NCBI RefSeq assembly: GCF_900880625.1
Contig: NZ_CAAHFB010000001.1
Location: 1,674,001-1,738,000, forward strand
Origin: Halorhabdus rudnickae
GTDB taxonomy: Archaea; Halobacteriota; Halobacteria; Halobacteriales; Haloarculaceae
Length of the DNA: 64,000 nucleotides
Direction: 5' to 3'
Numbering within the stretch: position 1 is the first letter of the stretch; each line of letters begins with the position of its first letter. Below, piece after piece: positions 61,807 through 64,000 of the stretch. A model generated the notes under the pieces. It ran no database searches and was not told the origin of the DNA. It was given only the letters and a program-made list of their open reading frames with translations. Both the position numbers and the translations under genes were made by a program.

Positions 61807-62817
61807 ATGCCACAACCAAGCAGACCACGCAAAGGCTCGCTGGCCTACAGTCCGCGCAAGCGCGCGACCAGTGAGACGCCGCGGTTCAACACCTGGCCCG
61901 ATGACGCGGGCCAGCCGGGCGTACAGGGCTTTGCCGGCTACAAGGCCGGCATGAGCCACGTCGTTGTCATCAACGACGAGCCCGACTCGCCGCGAGAGGG
62001 CATGGAGGAGACCGTGCCCGTCACTGTCGTCGAGACGCCGCCGATGCGGGCGGTGGCTCTGCGAGCCTACGAAGACACGCCGTACGGCCTGCGCCCCCTC
62101 ACGGAGGTCTGGACCGACGAGTTCCATCCGGATCTCGATCGGGCCATCGACCTCCCGGAGGGCCAGGACCGCGACGCCACAGAGGAACAGATCAGGAGCG
62201 CCTTGGACGACGGTCGTCTCGGGGACGTGCGTCTCATCACGCACACGGTCCCGGGCGAGCTCGCAGGCGTTCCCAAGAACGAACCGGACGTCATGGAGAC
62301 CCGCGTCGGCGGCGGTTCGCTGACCGATCGCCTCGAGCACGGCCTCGAACTGCTCAACGACGGCGAGTACGCCATGACCGACGTCTTCCGCGCCGGCGAG
62401 TACGCCGACGTGGCGGGCGTCACCAAGGGCAAGGGCACCCAGGGCCCCGTCAAGCGCTGGGGCGTCCAGAAACGGAAGGGCAAACACGCCCGCCAGGGCT
62501 GGCGCCGCCGGATCGGCAACCTGGGTCCGTGGAACCCCTCGCGGGTTCGCTCGACGGTGCCCCAGCAGGGCCAGACCGGCTACCACCAGCGCACCGAACT
62601 CAACAAGCGCCTCATCGACCTCGGCGACGACGACGTCACCCCCGACGGTGGCTTCGTCAACTACGGCGAGGTCGACGGGGAGTACGCGCTCGTCAAGGGC
62701 TCGGTTCCCGGGCCCGAGGAGCGCCTGGTTCGCCTGCGCCCGGCCGTCCGGCCGACCGACCAGCCGCGTCTCGACCCCGAGGTGCGGTACGTCTCTACGG
62801 AGTCAAACCAGGGGTGA
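61807..62817 (+). CDS. rpl3: Large ribosomal subunit protein uL3
   Basis: A 336-residue archaeal L3. PRKGSLAYSPRKRA starts the protein, and FRAGEYADVAGVTKGKGTQGPVKRWG is the long loop that reaches the peptidyl transferase centre. It opens the S10 operon order L3, L4, L23, L2. It starts 7 bp after the methyltransferase with a GGAGTGAG ribosome binding site. Confidence 0.97.
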   Translation: MPQPSRPRKGSLAYSPRKRATSETPRFNTWPDDAGQPGVQGFAGYKAGMSHVVVINDEPDSPREGMEETVPVTVVETPPMRAVALRAYEDTPYGLRPLTEVWTDEFHPDLDRAIDLPEGQDRDATEEQIRSALDDGRLGDVRLITHTVPGELAGVPKNEPDVMETRVGGGSLTDRLEHGLELLNDGEYAMTDVFRAGEYADVAGVTKGKGTQGPVKRWGVQKRKGKHARQGWRRRIGNLGPWNPSRVRSTVPQQGQTGYHQRTELNKRLIDLGDDDVTPDGGFVNYGEVDGEYALVKGSVPGPEERLVRLRPAVRPTDQPRLDPEVRYVSTESNQG

Positions 62818-62822
62818 GATGA

Positions 62823-63566
62823 ATGCAGGCAACACTACACGACCTGGACGGCAGCGCCGACGGCGAGGTCGAGCTGCCGGACGTCTTCGAGACGCCCTAC
62901 CGGCCCGACCTCATCAAGTCGGCAGTGCTCGCCGCCCAGGCCAACCGCAAGCAGAAGTACGGAGCCGACGAGTACGCGGGCCTGCGGACGCCCGCCGAGT
63001 CGATGGGGAGTGGCCGCGGTCAGGCCCACGTCCCCCAGCAGGACGGCCAGGCACGACGCGTCCCCCAGACGGTGGGGGGCCGGCCGGCCCACCCGCCGAA
63101 GGCCGAGAAAGACCCTGCGCCCGACCTCAACGACAAGGAACGCAAACTTGCGACCCGATCGGCGATCGCGGCGACCGCCGACGCGGATCTGGTCGCAGAG
63201 CGCGGTCACGAGTTCGACGAAGGTGTCGACCTGCCGCTGGTCGTCTCTGATTCCTTCGAGGATCTCCAGAAGACCCAGGCAGTCGTCGACGTGCTCGAGA
63301 GCCTCGGCGTCCACGCGGACATCGAGCGGGCCGACGACCGGACCGTGCGAGCCGGCCAGGGGACGACCCGCGGCCGGAAGTACCGCACGCCGACGTCGAT
63401 CCTGTTCGTCACGAGCGAGGAGCCCTCGAAAGCGGCCCGCAACCTCGCGGGCGCGGACGTCACGACCGCACGCGAAGTCAACACGGAAGACCTCGCGCCG
63501 GGCGCGACGGGCGGGCGACTCACCGTCTGGACGGAAAGCGCACTCGCGGAGGTGGCCGACCGATGA
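62823..63566 (+). CDS. rpl4: Large ribosomal subunit protein uL4
   Basis: A 247-residue archaeal L4. It contains AVLAAQANRKQKYGADEYAG and the Gly-Arg-rich loop that lines the exit tunnel (GSGRGQAHVPQ). VRAGQGTTRGRKYRTPTSIL is the conserved C-terminal half. It starts 5 bp after L3 and overlaps L23 by 4 bp. Confidence 0.97.
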   Translation: MQATLHDLDGSADGEVELPDVFETPYRPDLIKSAVLAAQANRKQKYGADEYAGLRTPAESMGSGRGQAHVPQQDGQARRVPQTVGGRPAHPPKAEKDPAPDLNDKERKLATRSAIAATADADLVAERGHEFDEGVDLPLVVSDSFEDLQKTQAVVDVLESLGVHADIERADDRTVRAGQGTTRGRKYRTPTSILFVTSEEPSKAARNLAGADVTTAREVNTEDLAPGATGGRLTVWTESALAEVADR

Positions 63567-63826
63567 CCGATCCGATCGACGTCATCGAGCACCCTCACGT
63601 CACCGAAAAGGCCATGGACAAGATGGACTTCCAGAACAAGCTGCAGTTCATCGTCAAGACGGACGCGGCCAAGGCCGACGTACGCGAGGCCGTCGAGCAG
63701 CAGTTCGACGTGACGGTCGAGAACGTGAACACGCAGGTCACGATGAATGGCAACAAAAAGGCGGAGGTTACCCTCTCGGCTGACGACGACGCCGAGGAGA
63801 TCGCCTCCCGAATCGGGGTGTTCTGA
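63563..63826 (+). CDS. rpl23: Large ribosomal subunit protein uL23
   Basis: An 87-residue archaeal L23 beginning [20 protein letters not shown], with [16 protein letters not shown] in the second half. It binds 23S rRNA near the tunnel exit and is a docking site for nascent-chain factors. The length is that of archaeal homologues. Confidence 0.97.
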   Translation: MTDPIDVIEHPHVTEKAMDKMDFQNKLQFIVKTDAAKADVREAVEQQFDVTVENVNTQVTMNGNKKAEVTLSADDDAEEIASRIGVF

Positions 63827-63828
63827 AC

Positions 63829-64000
63829 ATGGGACGACGTATTCAGGGACAACGACGCGGTCGCGGGACGCCCACGTTCCGGGCGCCCTCCCATCGCTAC
63901 AAGTCCGATCTCTCACACCGGAGCACCGAAGCGCGTGACGGCGATCTCATTGCGGGTACGGTCGTGGATATCGAACACGATCCGGCCCGGAGCGCGCCCG
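63829..64000 (+). CDS. rpl2: Large ribosomal subunit protein uL2, 5' part
   Basis: The first 57 codons of L2, cut by the window edge. They begin [20 protein letters not shown] and continue [18 protein letters not shown], as in archaeal L2. It starts 2 bp after L23. Confidence 0.95.
   Translation, partial: MGRRIQGQRRGRGTPTFRAPSHRYKSDLSHRSTEARDGDLIAGTVVDIEHDPARSAP

Overview
The window is haloarchaeal chromosome (class Halobacteria): GC-rich, with acidic proteins, Tat lipoprotein secretion, archaeal ribosomal proteins, and families such as Mch, MptD, GTPBP1-like GTPase, HVO_0416-type zinc finger and DUF5790. TATA boxes about 25 nt before ATG codons (1997, 26104, 30259, 59476) imply leaderless mRNAs. 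There is no plasmid replication gene and no intact insertion sequence. I cannot name the species.

Layout. 0.1-2.7 kb: zinc-ribbon protein, DUF389 and SIMPL proteins. 2.7-6.2 kb: polar amino acid ABC importer on the minus strand. 6.7-13.9 kb: minus-strand peptide/nickel-type ABC importer with a fused double ATPase, an acetyltransferase at its start and a methyltransferase at its end. 14-30.8 kb: housekeeping genes (Nog1-type GTPase, HisE, cytochrome bd, PdxT, PrsW-type protease, three-part proton-translocating transhydrogenase, RNA ligase and its PIN partner, UvrD helicase, small regulators). 31-42.3 kb: type I-B CRISPR-Cas locus. 43-59 kb: tRNA-Val, DUF192, ABC exporter, pterin/C1 genes (ArfB-like creatininase, MptD, Mch), GTPase, GT2-GtrA fusion, histidine kinase, NUDIX. 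59.5-60.2 kb: VapBC. 60.6-64 kb: tRNA-Gly, then an RNA methyltransferase and the start of the S10 ribosomal operon (L3, L4, L23, L2).

CRISPR locus. Read on the minus strand it runs cas6, cas8b, cas7, cas5, cas3, a broken cas4, cas1, cas2, leader, array. The array has 27 full repeats. The three leader-proximal spacer-repeat units form a perfect 198-bp tandem duplication. Cas4 keeps only its C-terminal iron-sulfur part. The gap to cas3 holds an opposite-strand fragment that reads like the end of an endonuclease/exonuclease/phosphatase protein, so the operon seems to have been broken by recombination. One decayed repeat lies upstream of cas6.

The least explained structure is at gene 3' ends. 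Downstream of tRNA-Val and tRNA-Gly, the last 24-26 nt of the tRNA recur once or twice, and at each locus one copy is one arm of an 84-91 nt palindrome. The last 46 bp of hisE also recur 227 bp downstream. These repeats may share a fold-back or template-switch origin; I do not recognise them as a described element.
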